Positions 34,491 through 49,400 of a stretch of 64,000 nt of DNA are shown in pieces (position 1 is the stretch's first letter; every line of letters begins with the position of its first letter). The notes under the pieces are model-generated. The model saw nothing but the letters and a program-made list of their open reading frames with translations. It was not told where the DNA came from and did not search any database. Made by a program: the position numbers and the translations under genes. The DNA lies in NCBI GenBank assembly GCA_964017155.1, contig OZ024864.1:30769334-30833333 (forward strand), read 5' to 3'. This stretch comes from Oasisia sp. SBJ-2009 (taxonomy: Eukaryota > Annelida > Polychaeta > Sabellida > Siboglinidae).

Positions 34491-37400
34491 ATGTCTTACG
34501 AACCAAGTAAGTTCTATTGCTCTGAATTTTCTTAATCAGTTTCAGACAGTATGATTTTGAAGCGTTTATGATATGTGATTCCGATGTTTGACTGATCGCA
34601 TGTATTGCAATAATTGTGGGCGTCAACGGGTCAGCAACCTCCAATCATTCCAGCCACCACTGATTCACACTTCCGAGTGTCGGTGGACTGGAGAATGAAA
34701 CAGGATGTACGATTAGCCACTAGTTACTTCGCCGTTGGGAAAGGTAGACTCAAATGATGCGACAGCCCACATCTACACAGACGATTCACAGTCATATAGA
34801 AGTAACATTTCCATGCTAGGTCTAAGACTAAGTATTAAGTTGATCATGATGCCAGTGAGTCACCGATGTAATTATGACAATAGTCAGTACCTGCCTACCT
34901 GGACAATTATAATTATTGTTAGGCCTCACAATTACTTAGCCGTAGGCTACTAAGGTCTAGGCAAGCCTTAAGACTTGGTCAGGCAGCCAGTGGCAGTGTC
35001 AGTGGTTCTTTCCATGTCTCCAAGCAGTCTAACACTAGGGACCGGCAAACAAATTTCAAAATAGATTTACCATGTTTATGATGGTGCATGTCGATTGTAT
35101 GTATAATATGTAATAAGATACTGTTTACAGAATTTAAATATCTTTAAGCAGTAAAAAGTTATGGCACATTGAAATTTCCAAATATGGTACCAAATCTCTG
35201 ACCTCGGCTCTGGCCTGCACAGCGCGCTGTGTAGCACACGTTCACACTGCATGGGGCTAAATCACTCATTTGAAATGCAGTTAAAAACCGCTATAACCTT
35301 ACAGATATTTATTCAACATTTCAATAGCTGCTCTGTTTGTCAACCTTGACATTTCTCTTGGTGATGTTTCTCTGTAAATAAAATTAAAACATACCACTCA
35401 CCATAAAGCATTATAATAATTAGCATGGGGAAGCTGTCTGTGCCGATATTAATGATACGATACTCAAATAAACTTATACATTTTGAATATTAACCACATT
35501 AGAAAGATTATATTTTTAGATATTTATTCACCAAAATATCTTTTTGAAATATTATCGTGCTCAAAGACGCAGTTAGATTAGCATTTAATATTAGATTACT
35601 CCAAGATGGCCGTCATTGCGTTAGCGCAATCCTGACAATGGGCTTTATGCAGGATCAAATTATTGCCAGTCACATGTTTTGGTGGACACGTTGATGTTAA
35701 CTGTTAAGCTAGTTTATAAACTTTCAAATTGTCCCTGATGACCTGAAATGGGCTACAAACACACATTTGACACCATTTACACTCACTTTCAAGGCATAAC
35801 TAACAATATCTATGGTTTTGGAAGACCTTTTTTTTGCTCCTTAATTTTTTTGCCCGTCCACAACCCGTCCTCCATATTTCTACCCGTCCATATTCGTTTT
35901 TACCCGTCCAAATGACGGGTGGACGGGTCTCTAGATAAAGCTATGGCGGTAAATTCAAAACGATTTAGCTACAATGCGCTACATGCGAGTTATATGAAAT
36001 GTTCAGGGTTTCTTATTAAATATTCATCTAAATACTATCAAGACTATCAGAAAACTTCCTCCGCGTGCTATGAAGATATAATTATCCGAACATAGCACAT
36101 ATTCAGTCATAAAAATCAAAAATAAATAACCCACCTAAAATATTGCAATTTACACGGCCGCATTCTCTGTCATTTTGGGTCTCCGAAAAATGTGGTTTCA
36201 CCGTTATACAATTAATACGAGGCTCTTAAAAGGAGTTTCTCTGGGCCTCCCCTCATGAGCAGAAAAACCTAGTGGACACAAATTTCAACCGACCTACCGA
36301 CGCGCCCCTAGCGGATTTGCTGGTCCCTACTAACACCCATCCAAATGGCACACTCCAAAGTAGAGGTGTAAAAATTAAGTGTCATCGTTAGTCCAATTAG
36401 TGTCCGTAGCCCCATCTCAGTTAATATACTTTTTAGCTATTTACCAGGAAGTGTTCTAGTTATATATGCCACCAGTAGTTCTGAGTGTAGCAGACAATGG
36501 TGAGTACTGAATAACAATAAACCTATGCACCCACTTCTATAATTTATAAATATAAGCCCATAATTTTTAAGTATGGTGGTCAGTACACAGCTTTGTTAAT
36601 TTTTAGCATTAAACTTAAATGTTATATTGGGTTGACCTCCACACAGTGTTTTTGCTCATAAAATGCTTCTCACCTGGTTCAAGTCTGCTCTGAATGGTCA
36701 TGCTTGCACTGCCATCCTAGGCAAGTAGCAGACAATACTTCCCTAGTATGTAATCTGGTATTAAATGGCAATTGTTCTCATTGGCTCTTGCTCTTCTGAG
36801 TGTAAGTTATCATTTTAAGTTGAGACTATTGATTTAACATTCACACGTTTATTTTGTTGTTTGGACAGCTTGCTAGTCTATGGTATACATTTAAGTTCTC
36901 TTCATAAAGCTTGGTTGACTTTAGCAAAACTCAGTTTAACTCACCCATTGAATGACATCAAGGCCAATTAGCATGAAATTAGCCAGCCAGTTTCAAGAGT
37001 TAATCAGCTATTGTTAAGAGTTAATCAGCTATTAAGCTATTGTTGAAAGAGTGTTGCTAATCAGTAGAGAGCCACTTGTCACCTCTTGCAGTAGCCACTG
37101 GCCACATGTGGTCTGCCAATTGGCTCACAATCCACCTTCTTAAAGGTTGAAATTATATATAAATATTTTAACAATACTTTCTTGTGTAAGTTATATAATT
37201 AGACCAATGTATTACTCCCATCTGTGAAACAATGAACAAAAGTCAAAACTGGAATGAGTTAAGTCTACAAGCAAAGACTCAGCCAGAGACATGTCTGTCC
37301 ATCTTCAAGACTGGCAAAGGTGGTAATTACAACTGATAACTCAAGACAGGTGGAATTTAGAGGGAGCTGGTTACTAGTCCCAAGTCTAGGGTCCTGCAGC

Positions 37401-40400
37401 AATGACTTGCATTAGAACACCTGGTATTGAAACATAAAATAGGTCAGTATTAATTTGAATACATGGCTCAACTCCGTTCAAATAATATTGATTTGTCATT
37501 GGAGAAAAAACTTGTATAACTGATTGATGAGTTTCATGACAGTGTTTTGATTAATTCAAGACTGAACAAATTTTGGCTAAGAGCCTGTCTACAAATATGT
37601 AGCTGGCAACAGTGGGATGGAGTAGGGAGGGAGACAGTGTGGGGGGTTCAGTGCCTACAGGTCAGAGAGGGCACAGGCACTACATTTGTGTTACGCAGCA
37701 CCTCCCTGGCGATAGTGATTTATGGGCCTTACAATTTCACCTGGAGGTGTCGAAAACAATTCTATAGATAGACTGTAGTAGGACATTTGCCATGTGTGAG
37801 GACATTGCTCTTTCTCTTAACCTCCTTTTCTCCCTCCTTCCAGGCTGCCACTCTCCATCTACTCTCCTTTTCTCCCTCTCCCTCCCTTCCCTTCCCGACC
37901 TCTTCATCTACACCCATCATGTATATTTCCCCTCAATTTCTGTCATCCCTCCCCTTCCGTCTCGCCTTCCCTTTCCCCAAATGTTCCCATCTCCTCTCCC
38001 CCATATCTTCCCCTTTCCGCTCTCCCATTACTGTTGATAAGTTATGTGAATGCCTTCATGAAATGGCTGAGACCCCAATGCCAGCTGTTTACATGTTATG
38101 AAATATGAATTATCAGTGCCTAGATGGAGTAATATGGTCCATTGCTGGTGATTGGTGTGGTATGTCACAGTTACGGTGGGCGTGAAAAGGGGCTGTGTGC
38201 TTCTAACCCTGATTTACCCTGTACATAGAATATGTATACATACATGTCAGATGTCATCTACATCAAGATAAGAATATATATCGCCTCTTTTCAATCATTG
38301 GTTTCCTTTGTGGTAACCAAATAATCAGGGCTTTATGCAGGACAACATTATTGCCAGTCACACCTGTTTGGTGGACACATGGATGTTAACTGTTAAGCCA
38401 GTTCACAAACTTTAAATGTGCCTGATGACCTGAAATGGACTACAAACACACATGTGACACCATTTGCACTCACTTCCAATGCATAATTGACAATATCTAT
38501 GGTTTTGGAACACCGTTTTTTGTTCCTTCATTTTTTGACCCGTCCATAACGGTTTTTATCCGTCCAAATGATGGGTGGACGGGTCTCTACATAAAGCTAT
38601 GCATATAATTTGTATTTTGTCATGAATAAAGATATCTACTATATTTGGTTCATCATAATGACATTTCATTAGTTTCCTACTCGTAGTATTCCTACTCTGG
38701 TACAGCTCTACTCTAGCTCACACAACAACACACAACTGCGACACAATTGAATGACTCTGGTAAATGCTGGATTACTTTGTGATTGCAGAAGGAATTTTTG
38801 CTACTCTTCCCCGGACAACAAGGGGATCAGCGATTGTGCTTGGCGGGGACCCAAAGGGGAAGAACTTCCTGTACTGCAATGGCAACAGTGTCGTGATCCG
38901 GGACGTTGAGGTATGCCCACGGTCATATGTTCATGCTCTTCCTAAAACTTAAAAGGCTGGTTTATTTGCAACATTTATTAACCTCGGACAACATTTGTGA
39001 TTTTTTGCTTTGTTTTTGGGCTAGTGATTATTGTAAACTTTTTAGTTTATTTATAATTTATTACATATTAATTATTTTCATAAAATATTGCAATTTCTTA
39101 TATCTTATATATAATTATAAAAAAATTATCAAATTATGTCAGGCACTTCCTAATGGTTATGCTATGTTCACAAATATTTGTTATTATATATTTAAAAAAA
39201 TTGGGCGTGTTTGGATATTGTCAATTGTCAAAATATAATATTTATTCCATTCTACTATTTCTAGTGGTCTGCCAACTATTGGTTAACATGTACAAGCTAT
39301 ACACCAAGTAGATCCGTGTTTATCCTTAAAATAACCTTGCCCTAGCATGCACCTAGATTCCAGACACCCCTTCTGAATACCAATGACCCACCTCCAAAAT
39401 TGTTGCTGCCGGCACTCTACAGTGAGTTGCGTAGTTTTACCTGGAATAAACATCATTAACACAGTTAAAGCTCACACGTGGTAGCCTGGTAGGGTGGTTA
39501 TCTGAAATACAAATTGATTTTGAAGCTTAACAAGTTTTGAATATACTACTGTTACTGTTAGTATACGGTCAGTGAGAAGTGGTCCCAAGCTACCCAGTGG
39601 CCTTGTCCTTCCTTATCCATTACCATGGAATAGGGATTTATGCAGGATAAAATTATTGCCAGTCGCATATGTTTTGGTTGACACTTGGATGTTAACTGTT
39701 AAGCCAGTTTACAAACTTTAAAATGTGCCTGATGAACTAAAGTTAATGGGCTACAAACACACATATGGCATCATTTACACTCACTTTCAAGGCATAACTA
39801 ACAATATTTATGGTTTTGGAAGACCTTTTTTTGCTCCTTCATTTTTTTTACCTGTACACCATCCACCCATATTTCTACCCATCCATGTTCGTTTTTACCC
39901 GTCCAAATGACGGGTGGACAGGTCTCTTCATAAAGCTATGCAGTGGAACTACGAGAAGTCCAAGGCATTCTGAATTTAGTAGTACACCTTTTTCACTGCC
40001 AGACAACATTCTTGATGGCTATTATTTGTATTAAGTTGTTGTGTGCCAGCCACAAACAGTAAGAATGATGTAGGTGAGACTTGAGCCAGCTGCGCTTTCA
40101 CTCTACTTAGGGAATAGGGACCACCTCAAGACGGCTGGCCTGGGTGTTACCTCTACACTAGTACAGCATTAAAAAGGGTTTGCTCAACTTAATTTGCATT
40201 TGTAAGATAAACCTGTATGGCATTAACTGTCATGTCAGTAAATATATATATATATAAAAGTATAATGGTTTTAACATATTAAAATAAGTTATAAATATAT
40301 ATAATAAAATATATAGTTACACTGTATGTAAAATTAAAATTAAATAACAGTAGGTAATAATAGTAATACACCTGTACGTTAAAAATACGTTCATTTTTTA

Positions 40401-43400
40401 AAAATAACATTAAATACAAATGTGAAACTTTATAGCAGCCACAGTCTTGTGCCACATTAAATATGCATTCATGCATAGCATAGTGTACTCCTATTTAGAA
40501 AAGAGCCAATTTTGCAGAGCTCTGACAGCCACACTGCATCAATCAGATCTCAGATTACCGGTAGTTTTTTTCAAACTTCAGAAGCACTTTTCTAATTATA
40601 GCCAACTTGTCTTTGAATTTGAAGGAACTGTTGCACTTGTGTTTAGAATTTGTGGGGAATATTAGTATTCAAAATATTTAGTGGCATTAATCGGTAGGTC
40701 AGTTTGCACCATTCAGTAGACCCCGTAAATCATCGAAGTAAGGAGTAAACACAGGTTTCTGTTGGCCAACTGCCTCTTTTACTTTTCACATCGCCTTTAG
40801 TTTGACTTACTTCTTGATTTACATTCTGGGTCCTTTGCCATCAGTTGCTGTGTAACACTATATGGGAACTTAAATGTATGTTGTACACAATACGTACATA
40901 TTTATGATCACTTATTTTGAGTTATACTGAGGTTTATCTTTAAAAAAGTAGTACTAAAATGCAAATTATGCTGAGCAAACCCTTTATAATGCCATACTAG
41001 CCCAGCCCTTCACCATTAATTTTTTCCTGCAACCCTTAGACAGACAGTGGAATAGGCTCCCCACAAGCCTATCAGCCACCACATGCACAGAGGCTTTCAG
41101 GCTTAACATCTGCTTGAATTTCTTCATAATAATACATTTTTAAATCACCCGATGTCCATAGAATAACTTTATTAACGTTTTATTTTTATATTAACTGTTT
41201 TAAGAGAACATACACCCCAAGCGCACAACCTTCGATTGGACTATTAAAGCCCTGAAATGGCCCAGTAATAGGAAGAAGAAGAAGAAGATAATAGCTGGGA
41301 TTTAATACGACTTTTGACTTTTAATTTGGAAACACTGAAAGAATTTACTGCTTTACTGGTGCATTGGTGTGAAATGACACCGTTTTACTTCTTATCAGTT
41401 TCCCTCATGTGTGGTCTTCCTAGTTTTCATTTTCCACCCACATTCTACCTGGCTCCCAAGTCAAATTCAGGGTTTTTAGTTTTCCTGGTGTCTCACTTGT
41501 ACAGATCCATTCCAAATAAAACTCCATAAAAAAGTAATGTGTTTGTCTATCTATAATGATTTTTTCTCAATTTGCAGTTTATTTATGAAGACCAAGTTAT
41601 TACCAGTTTCAGTCGGTTTGTGGGCAGAACTTTTACATTCTTTTCTTCCGCATAACGGCATAACCATTGTACAGCCTATCAACACAACTCAACCCTGGGG
41701 GCCTGGGCACAGCAGCCACATTGTCTTGTGTCGGCCAGCCTTAAAATAGCCTTGTTTCTGCTGTGGCTTCGGAACAACCTTGGATGCTCCCTGCTCCTGA
41801 GTGTATCCCCAGGCTGGGAGACAGGGAGAGAGGTGGCTGGGGTGGCTAGCCCTCCCTCCCTCCCTCCCTCCCCCCCTCCACCTGTGTGTGGTCATGTTGG
41901 GTGTGTGAGATTGGCCTTGGCACAATGAGGCTGTGTGTTTGATGGCATTGCATCAAACACGTGCACATTGTTGTCACGTTCAACATAGTTGCTGCGGCTT
42001 GCTTAATGGAAATATGTAGCCACACTGTGTAATGTCTGAAAACTGGGGTGGCACTTTAGACAGAGTTTGGGTTGCACTTCAGACAGACTTTAGGGTGGCA
42101 CTTCAGAAATATTTTGGGGTGGCACTTCAGACATACTTTGGGGTGATACTTCATATATACTTTGGGATGGCACTACAGACAGACTGTGGGTGGCCCTTCA
42201 GGCACACTTTGGGGTGGCACTTCAGACAGACCGTGGGGTGGCATATCATACAGACTTTGGGGTGGCACTTCAGGCACACTTTGGGGTGGCACTTCAGACA
42301 GACTGTGGGGTGGCATATCAGACAGACTTTGGGGTGGCACTTCAGACAGACTGTGGGGTGGCACTTCAGACAGACTGTGGGGTGGCACTTCAGACAGACT
42401 TTGGGGTGGCACTTCAGACATGCGTTGTGGTGACACTTCAGACAGGCGTTGTGGTGGCACTTCAGACAGACTTTTGGGTGGCACTTCAGACAGACTTTGG
42501 GGTGGCACTTCAGACAGACTTTGGGGTGGCACTTCAGACAGACTTTGGGGTGGCACTTCAGACATGCGTTGTGGTGGCACTTCAGACAGGCGTTGTGGTG
42601 GCACTTCAGACAGACTTTTGGGTGGCACTTCAGACAGACTTTTTGGTGGCACTTCAGACAGACTTTGGGGTGGCACTTCAGACATGCGTTGTGGTGGCAC
42701 TTCAGACAGGCGTTGTGGTGGCACTTCAGACAGACTTTTGGGTGGCACTTCAGACAGACTTTGGGGTGGCACTTCAGACAGGCGTTGTGGTGGCACTTAT
42801 GAAGGTTTTGTCCTTGTCGTTGCAATCGTTTTGTTTTATAGATTAGAACAATTAGTGTGTGTGGAGATCAAGGTGATCCTCAATAAGGCAGAATGTTGCT
42901 AACACAGGAGTTTTTTTTTACAAAACTAACAATGATGTAATAACAGTAATTTAAATAGTATAATCCAGTGTTTAAAATTAATAAATTATTTTTTAAATCA
43001 TAAATATGTATTTGTTTTTCAAAAAACTAAAAGTTTGTAAAAGATAAAGCAAGCAGTGCATTATAAATTATGGTCTACTTATTATTTCACCCCAGTCTTA
43101 ATCCTATCATGGAATGCCCCTTAACATTACGTATCACCCATAGATTTGAATGTTTAGAAAAAAAAACATGAAAATAATTTTTCTGCACTTTATTTATATC
43201 ACAAATTGGTGTTTTAAGCAACGTTGGTGAGATGATTCCCTGGTCCAGGTGCTGTAGCTAAATACGAAGCACGTTAGTAGTCTTTGGCCAACTTGCTGCA
43301 AGAACCATGTTGTCTTTGACAGGCAGCAAGGTTGTTTTGGTTCGTTCCCAGGTGTTGCCCTCCACAGAATGTACGTGAGCGGTTCAGGTGTTTCTGAATG

Positions 43401-46400
43401 ACCGATGTGGTTTGGCAGGATATGTGGGTGGTGTTGCTAGTATGCTAAGGCTGCCACAATGGTTTCCCACCAGTAACAGGGCTGAGTGACCTCAAAGGTT
43501 TCATCTCTCCAAACCACAGGGGTTTCCTGCTGGTGGCGGGACTGTCTCAGTGTTGACTGATGCTCACCAGAGAACACATGTAATAGTTAATGAAACAAAG
43601 GTTTCCCTCAGTTAGGGAGGAGTATAAATGCCAGGCTTGGGGAACACACAGGGGGAGAGTCCAAGAGAGTTGTCAGGAGCACACAGGGTGCTGGGTGTGC
43701 AGCTGGAGGGATTCCCCGGGCTGTGGGTGAGGGTGGTCAGCCTCTGTGTAGTAGCTGGGTTGGACTGGCATGGTCAGGGCATAGAGTTGAGTTTGTAAAC
43801 TGAATAGATAAAATGCATCTGGCAAGTTTTACATAAGCGTGTTTATTTTAATTTACTTACGACAGTACAAAGTTAATCCCAGGACCCTCTTAATTTACTC
43901 TGCCGTTGCCTAAGAGTAATATCTAAGTCGCGGTACGACACTAGCAGTCTGCTCTGTTTCTTCCCAGTTGGTGTTCTGTGGGCTTCTCCGGGCTCAGTCA
44001 TTCATCTATCTCATCTGCCCCCAGGAAACCTGCTAGTTGTGGGAACCCAAATGTTCTGGGAGCAGGGGACCCGGGGGAGATCTCATCATGTTCCACTGGG
44101 GTCCAATCTTAAAAAGCTTAAAACATTCTCTGACAAGTTCATTGATGCAGACCAAGGCTTTATGCAGGATAAGATTATTGCCAGTCACATATGTTTTTAA
44201 CAGTTTACAAACTTTCAAATGTACCTGATTACCTGAAATGGGCTACAAACACACATGTGACACAATTTACACTCACTTTCAAGGCATAACTAACAATATC
44301 TATGGTTTTGGAAGACTTTTTGTTCCTTCGTTTTTTTACCCGTCTACCATCCATCCACCCATATTTCTACCTGTCCATTTCTACCGTTTTTGCCCGTCTA
44401 AATGATGGGTGGACAGGTCACTACATAAAGCTATGATGCAGACGTTGGTTCTCACCCATGTGCAACAGTTGTCCAGTCATAAACGCAGTCAGTTACAGTT
44501 ATGATTTTTCTTAATAGTATGCAGGGCTCGAAAGTCGTCACATTATTATTATTTGCTTAAATACTTCATTTCTCTATGTATACAACAATTCACTTGCCTT
44601 GTCCCATGAAAAATTATTTTGAAACTGCCTCTCTGTGATTTTTCTGGTTGACTTGGCTGTAAGCAGCTAAGGCATCCCACAGACTACAAGTCGTACCACT
44701 TTAATTTTTTCTCATGGCAAATCTGGTTGTCACAGGCTAGCAGAAAAGCATAATTTCGAGTTCTGCATAAGTTTATGATTATTATTATTACAAGCATTTC
44801 TAAAGCACCGTATCTCCAGGACCAGCCCGTTCATAGGCACGTACACAATAGGCGCGTTTACAATAAAATGTACATAGAATCATACAAAAAAGATCTAAAA
44901 ATGTATAGCATGGTATGTTTTTTAATAAAAATTAATTAATAAAAAAGTTAGAAATATACATATATATATATACATATGTATAGCAAATAATTAAGATATA
45001 GGGTATTGTTTCTAATATATTACGTCAATTGCGTAAATATAAATATATAAGATTAATTTAAAAAGTAAAACAATTATACAATAAAATTATACTGAAATTA
45101 ATATAAAAAAATGTTATAAAATAATACTAATAAGAGTAATGATTCATAAAATACATTATCATGAATGTGTCACACAAACATATAAACAAATAAAACATTG
45201 TAATAATAAATTTAATTAGTTATTTGCCAACATCCTTGAAAATCATGCTCAATTACTTAGACAAGAAGTGTAACAGTAACTAACACAGTATAATAAAAAT
45301 ATACAATAAATGATTTACAATCAGTGAAATGTGTCAAAACTGTTCTAAGTACACTGTGTGTTGTTCACTCGGTTCCCAGGTTGCAAACTTACTCTAGAAA
45401 CTGCCAAACTAGAACCAGGTGGATGATGAGATACTGGTACATACTAAGTAAGTAGTAACTGGACAATAAAGTGGTACAGTTCATGACTAGCCCTGGTGAT
45501 GTGAGTGCTATTTGTGTTCTTCCAGAACCCGTCGGTGTGTGACATCTACACGGAGCACTCCGTCCAGACGACCTGTGCCCGCTACTCTCCCAGCGGCTTC
45601 TACATCTGCTCCGGAGGTACGTAGACTACGTACGCAACCCGCCGGGTGGGCGGGTGCAAGTGGGCGGGTGCAAGTGGGCGGGTGCAAGTGGGCGGGTGCG
45701 AGGGGGGGCAGTAGGTGGCGTTCTGTTTCACCACGTGGAATGCCAAGAGGGGTCAGACTGCAGTTAACCTTTGCGGTGTGTTGCAAAAACATGGGACATA
45801 GAAATATTTACGAAATACAAAACAGCTTTGTTATGTGAACTGAGTGCAACATGCGAACTTTCCCTTGCATATGTTCTGGACTGGATACATTTTATGACAC
45901 TAGCTCATTTTTTTATTAATATTGTATATAATTTTTATTTTATGTTTTGGTCTAAAAAGGTCGCTTTATTGACATTAATAGTATTGTTTTAACATGTCGA
46001 ATTATTGGCATTAATAGTACTGTTTTAACATGATGTTTTATATGTAAAAGCGCCAAGAGCACCATTACATGGCGTATACCGGCACTATACAAATTGCCAT
46101 TATTATTATTATTAACTGATCAGGCATACTAACAGGTCCTGCTGTAGAATGTCTTAGCGGTGAAACTTTTAAAAGTGCACATGATTGGTGGAGTGATTTT
46201 GCCATTTGTTTTTACATGTGTTTGTAGTTCTCGGCATTGTGCATTTTGAAAGAGCTACATGTGTGTGATCTGTAATTATTTCAGAATTTTGTCAACTTAA
46301 ATTTTTCTATAATTTGATAAATTATGGTGACCGATTAGAAATCAGCTGTGCTTGGTGTCCTTGTTTATTCAAATATAGCATGGCGATGCTTTGGAAAGAA

Positions 46401-49400
46401 TGATTCATTTGTCTTAAATTGATTTGTATGGAAATGTGGCATTGTGCATAACCTTAAATTCAAACATTGAGCCGTGATAGTGTATCACAAAATAAAATGT
46501 CTGAGTTATGGGGTATATATTAAAACATACTCGCACTACTACCACCAAAATGGCTAACACCCACACATCCATATTTCAGCTAGTCACTAGTGCATGGTTT
46601 TTCCTAGAAATGTTGCACCAGTTTGGTAATTTTGTGAAAATCACTTATATTGTCAAGAAATGTTGTCTTGTCAAACATTCCATCACACTGAAGGTCACTT
46701 ACACCTAATACCTGAGTTACATCACATGTTGCTGACTTGCTGTTGGGTGACAGTTTGCACATCTGTGACCAAACCAAATGACACTGTCATCTGCTGCATT
46801 GAATATATTACACCGTTGCTATAGCAACCAGCTAGCCTTCAGGGCAGCAACACATCCAAACCCTTTATTACTTTTGTTCAGATAGATACCACATAGTGTA
46901 TCATCAGTATTTTGCTTTGAAAGCAGACATTTTTACTGGCAACCATGCTCATATTTTGTGTTTGTTATTAAATGAAAGCTGTTTTACTAGTGTAACATTA
47001 GTTATCGCTGTGTATGTGTTCTAAAAATATATAGTCAATTCCATTAAGAAGTATACAGTCAGGTGACTCAGATCCCATTTATCTGGTTTTCAGTAATCTG
47101 GTTGCTTTGCAATCTGCACGTTTTGTGTGACAACCATGTCAATATGATTATAAGGTGTGTCAGGGGCAGTGTCACTAATCCAAACGTTTCATTTATCCAA
47201 ACCAAGCTGTGTGGATAAACAAGACAAAAGAGACATGACTGTACTAGTAGAACTCTTTCTCAATCTTTAGTGTATTAAAAATATTTATTTGAATAATTGA
47301 CATCCATATACAGTATATGTATGTAAAAAAGTAAAAAGGCAAGTTCTTATATAGCGCAGTATCCGGTCCTCAGGACCGTTCAAAGCGCTTTACACTTTAC
47401 TTCCCTGACAGACCTGTTCACTCAGACACCATCTCGACTTCTCTGGGAAGTATCCAGCCATATGCTACAATTAATGCGCGAAGGCTGCTCGTACACATAT
47501 CCACCACTGTCTATAGCCAGGTACTCATTTATTCAGCTGAGTGAACTGGAGCAATGTAGAGTGAAAAAACTTGCCCAAGGTTTTAGCACCATAGCCAGGA
47601 TTCGAACCCGGGTTCTCATAGTCGAGAGTCTGAAGCTCTACCCCTGAGCCACTGCGCTCTATATGTGACCACAGTATGCCATCACTGCAAATGTATTAAG
47701 TTAATGTGTTTGTGTATACATTATAAACACATGAGAGTTTAGAAGCTTATCCATGTCATACGCCATTAAATTAGTCCACAGTAAAATATCTTTTTCCAAG
47801 TTAATATATAATGAGATTAATTTATTTATTTCCTGGTGAATTAGGCTTATTAGGGTCCGTTTGTCAGTATTCTGTTAGGAATGTACACTGTACAGGTTAT
47901 TTTACAATATTTAGCCATAGACTTATGAATGCATTTATTTCATGCAAAAACCCATATAAACAGTTGATATATTCACATCAATAGCTTTTAAAAAGTAAAT
48001 AAGTAAAACTATAACTAGATAAAAATGGAGGACTTTATGAAAGCCATAAAGGAGACCACTTCAGATTTGCAATGGTAAAAATATAATGTATTTAGGTAAG
48101 TTTGTTTATAAAGTCATCAGTGGTTGAACTTATCCATCAAAGCAATTCAAGGTTTGAGTTTAAGGTTTTCAATTCACATACAACTAACCCAAAACATGCA
48201 CTAGAAACAGTTTTCAAAGATAGTACTTACAAATTCTGTTCAAACTGATAATAAATTGTTCACTGTTTCTGAAAATGCTAAAAACTAAAATGCTGTATTT
48301 TCACGATCAGCAAATGTTTTTGTGTGCACTCACTTATGATTCAAACTGTAAGTGCACTGTGTTAGTGACACAGGTAAGTTACCTGTGGTGGCACAGAAGT
48401 TGAGACTGTTCAGTGGTTTAGAGCTGACATTGTAACCAGGAGGCATATTCTCAACTTTATTCCTAGGGTGCCAAGGCTGGGTGTTTGGTACAACATGGGT
48501 ACATTGCGGGTACAACGTGGGTACACCATGCCTTGTACAGCACCTTCAATATACCAAGGAAGCATAGCTTTATGCAGAGACCCATCCACCCATCATTTGG
48601 ACGGGTAAAAAACAATGTGGATGGGTAGATATATAGGTGGACAGGTAAAAAATGAAGGAGCCAAAAAAAGTCTTCCAAAACCATAGATATTGTCAGTTAG
48701 AAGTGAATGTAAAATGTAATGGTGTCACATGTGTGTTTGTGGTCCACTTCAGGTCATCAGACACATTTTTAACTTTGTAAACTGGCATAACAGTTAACAT
48801 CCATGTATCCGCCAAAACATACATGTGTGACTGGCAATACTTGTATCCTGCATAAAGCCCTGCAAGGAAGTTTGAAATAACTGAGTGGAGGAAATACTAA
48901 AAGGCGTAAGTGCCTTCTGTGGGGGGGGGGCAGGGGTCCCCCACCACAGGACAAACAAAGTAACCCGTGCTGTCAACTCACGGAGTGGCGGCCTCTGTCT
49001 CAACACACCCACTAGCGTTGTGAATAGTATTTGTATTCAAGATGGTGGTCTCGGTGAAATCAAAGGAAACTGGTGTGATTTTGATTATGAAATAAAGCAT
49101 TTGTACACTACTCACACCTCTCTCTCTCTTTCTTTCTTTCTCTCACTCTCTCCCGCTCTCGCTCTTTCTCCTCTCGCTCGCTCTCTTTTGCTGTCTCTCT
49201 CTTGCGCTCTCTCTCTCTCGCTCTCTCGCTCTCCCTCTCTCTTGCACTCTCTCTCACTCTCTCTCTCTTGCGCTCTCTCTCTCTCTTGCGCTCTCTCTCT
49301 CCTCCCTCTCTCCTCTCTTTCTCTCTTCTCCCTCCCTCCCTCCCTCTCTCTCCCTGCCCTTTCCCCCCACAGACACACACCTGAGTGTCCTGTCTCTGTG

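Larger units (their letters stand above)
38911..45525. other. WDR1 intron 2
   Basis: 6.6 kb holding MITE copies C and D, a LINE tail, and the 24-bp array. The rest, including the AT-rich 44880-45320, shows no gene. Confidence 0.5.

Noticed and set aside
36480..36520. Alternative WDR1 first exon (ATG followed by GTGAGT near 36498)
   Set aside because: Its phase does not fit exon 2, whereas exon 34491-34506 gives both the correct phase and the family's N-terminus.
38906..39238. 110-codon plus-strand ORF after WDR1 exon 2
   Set aside because: Read-through of the exon edge in a wrong frame into AT-rich intron.
42151..42902. Several ORFs of 200-246 codons with Cys/His or Trp/Gly repeats
   Set aside because: Produced by the 24-bp period; all frames on both strands are open, which is a repeat artefact, not a zinc-finger protein.
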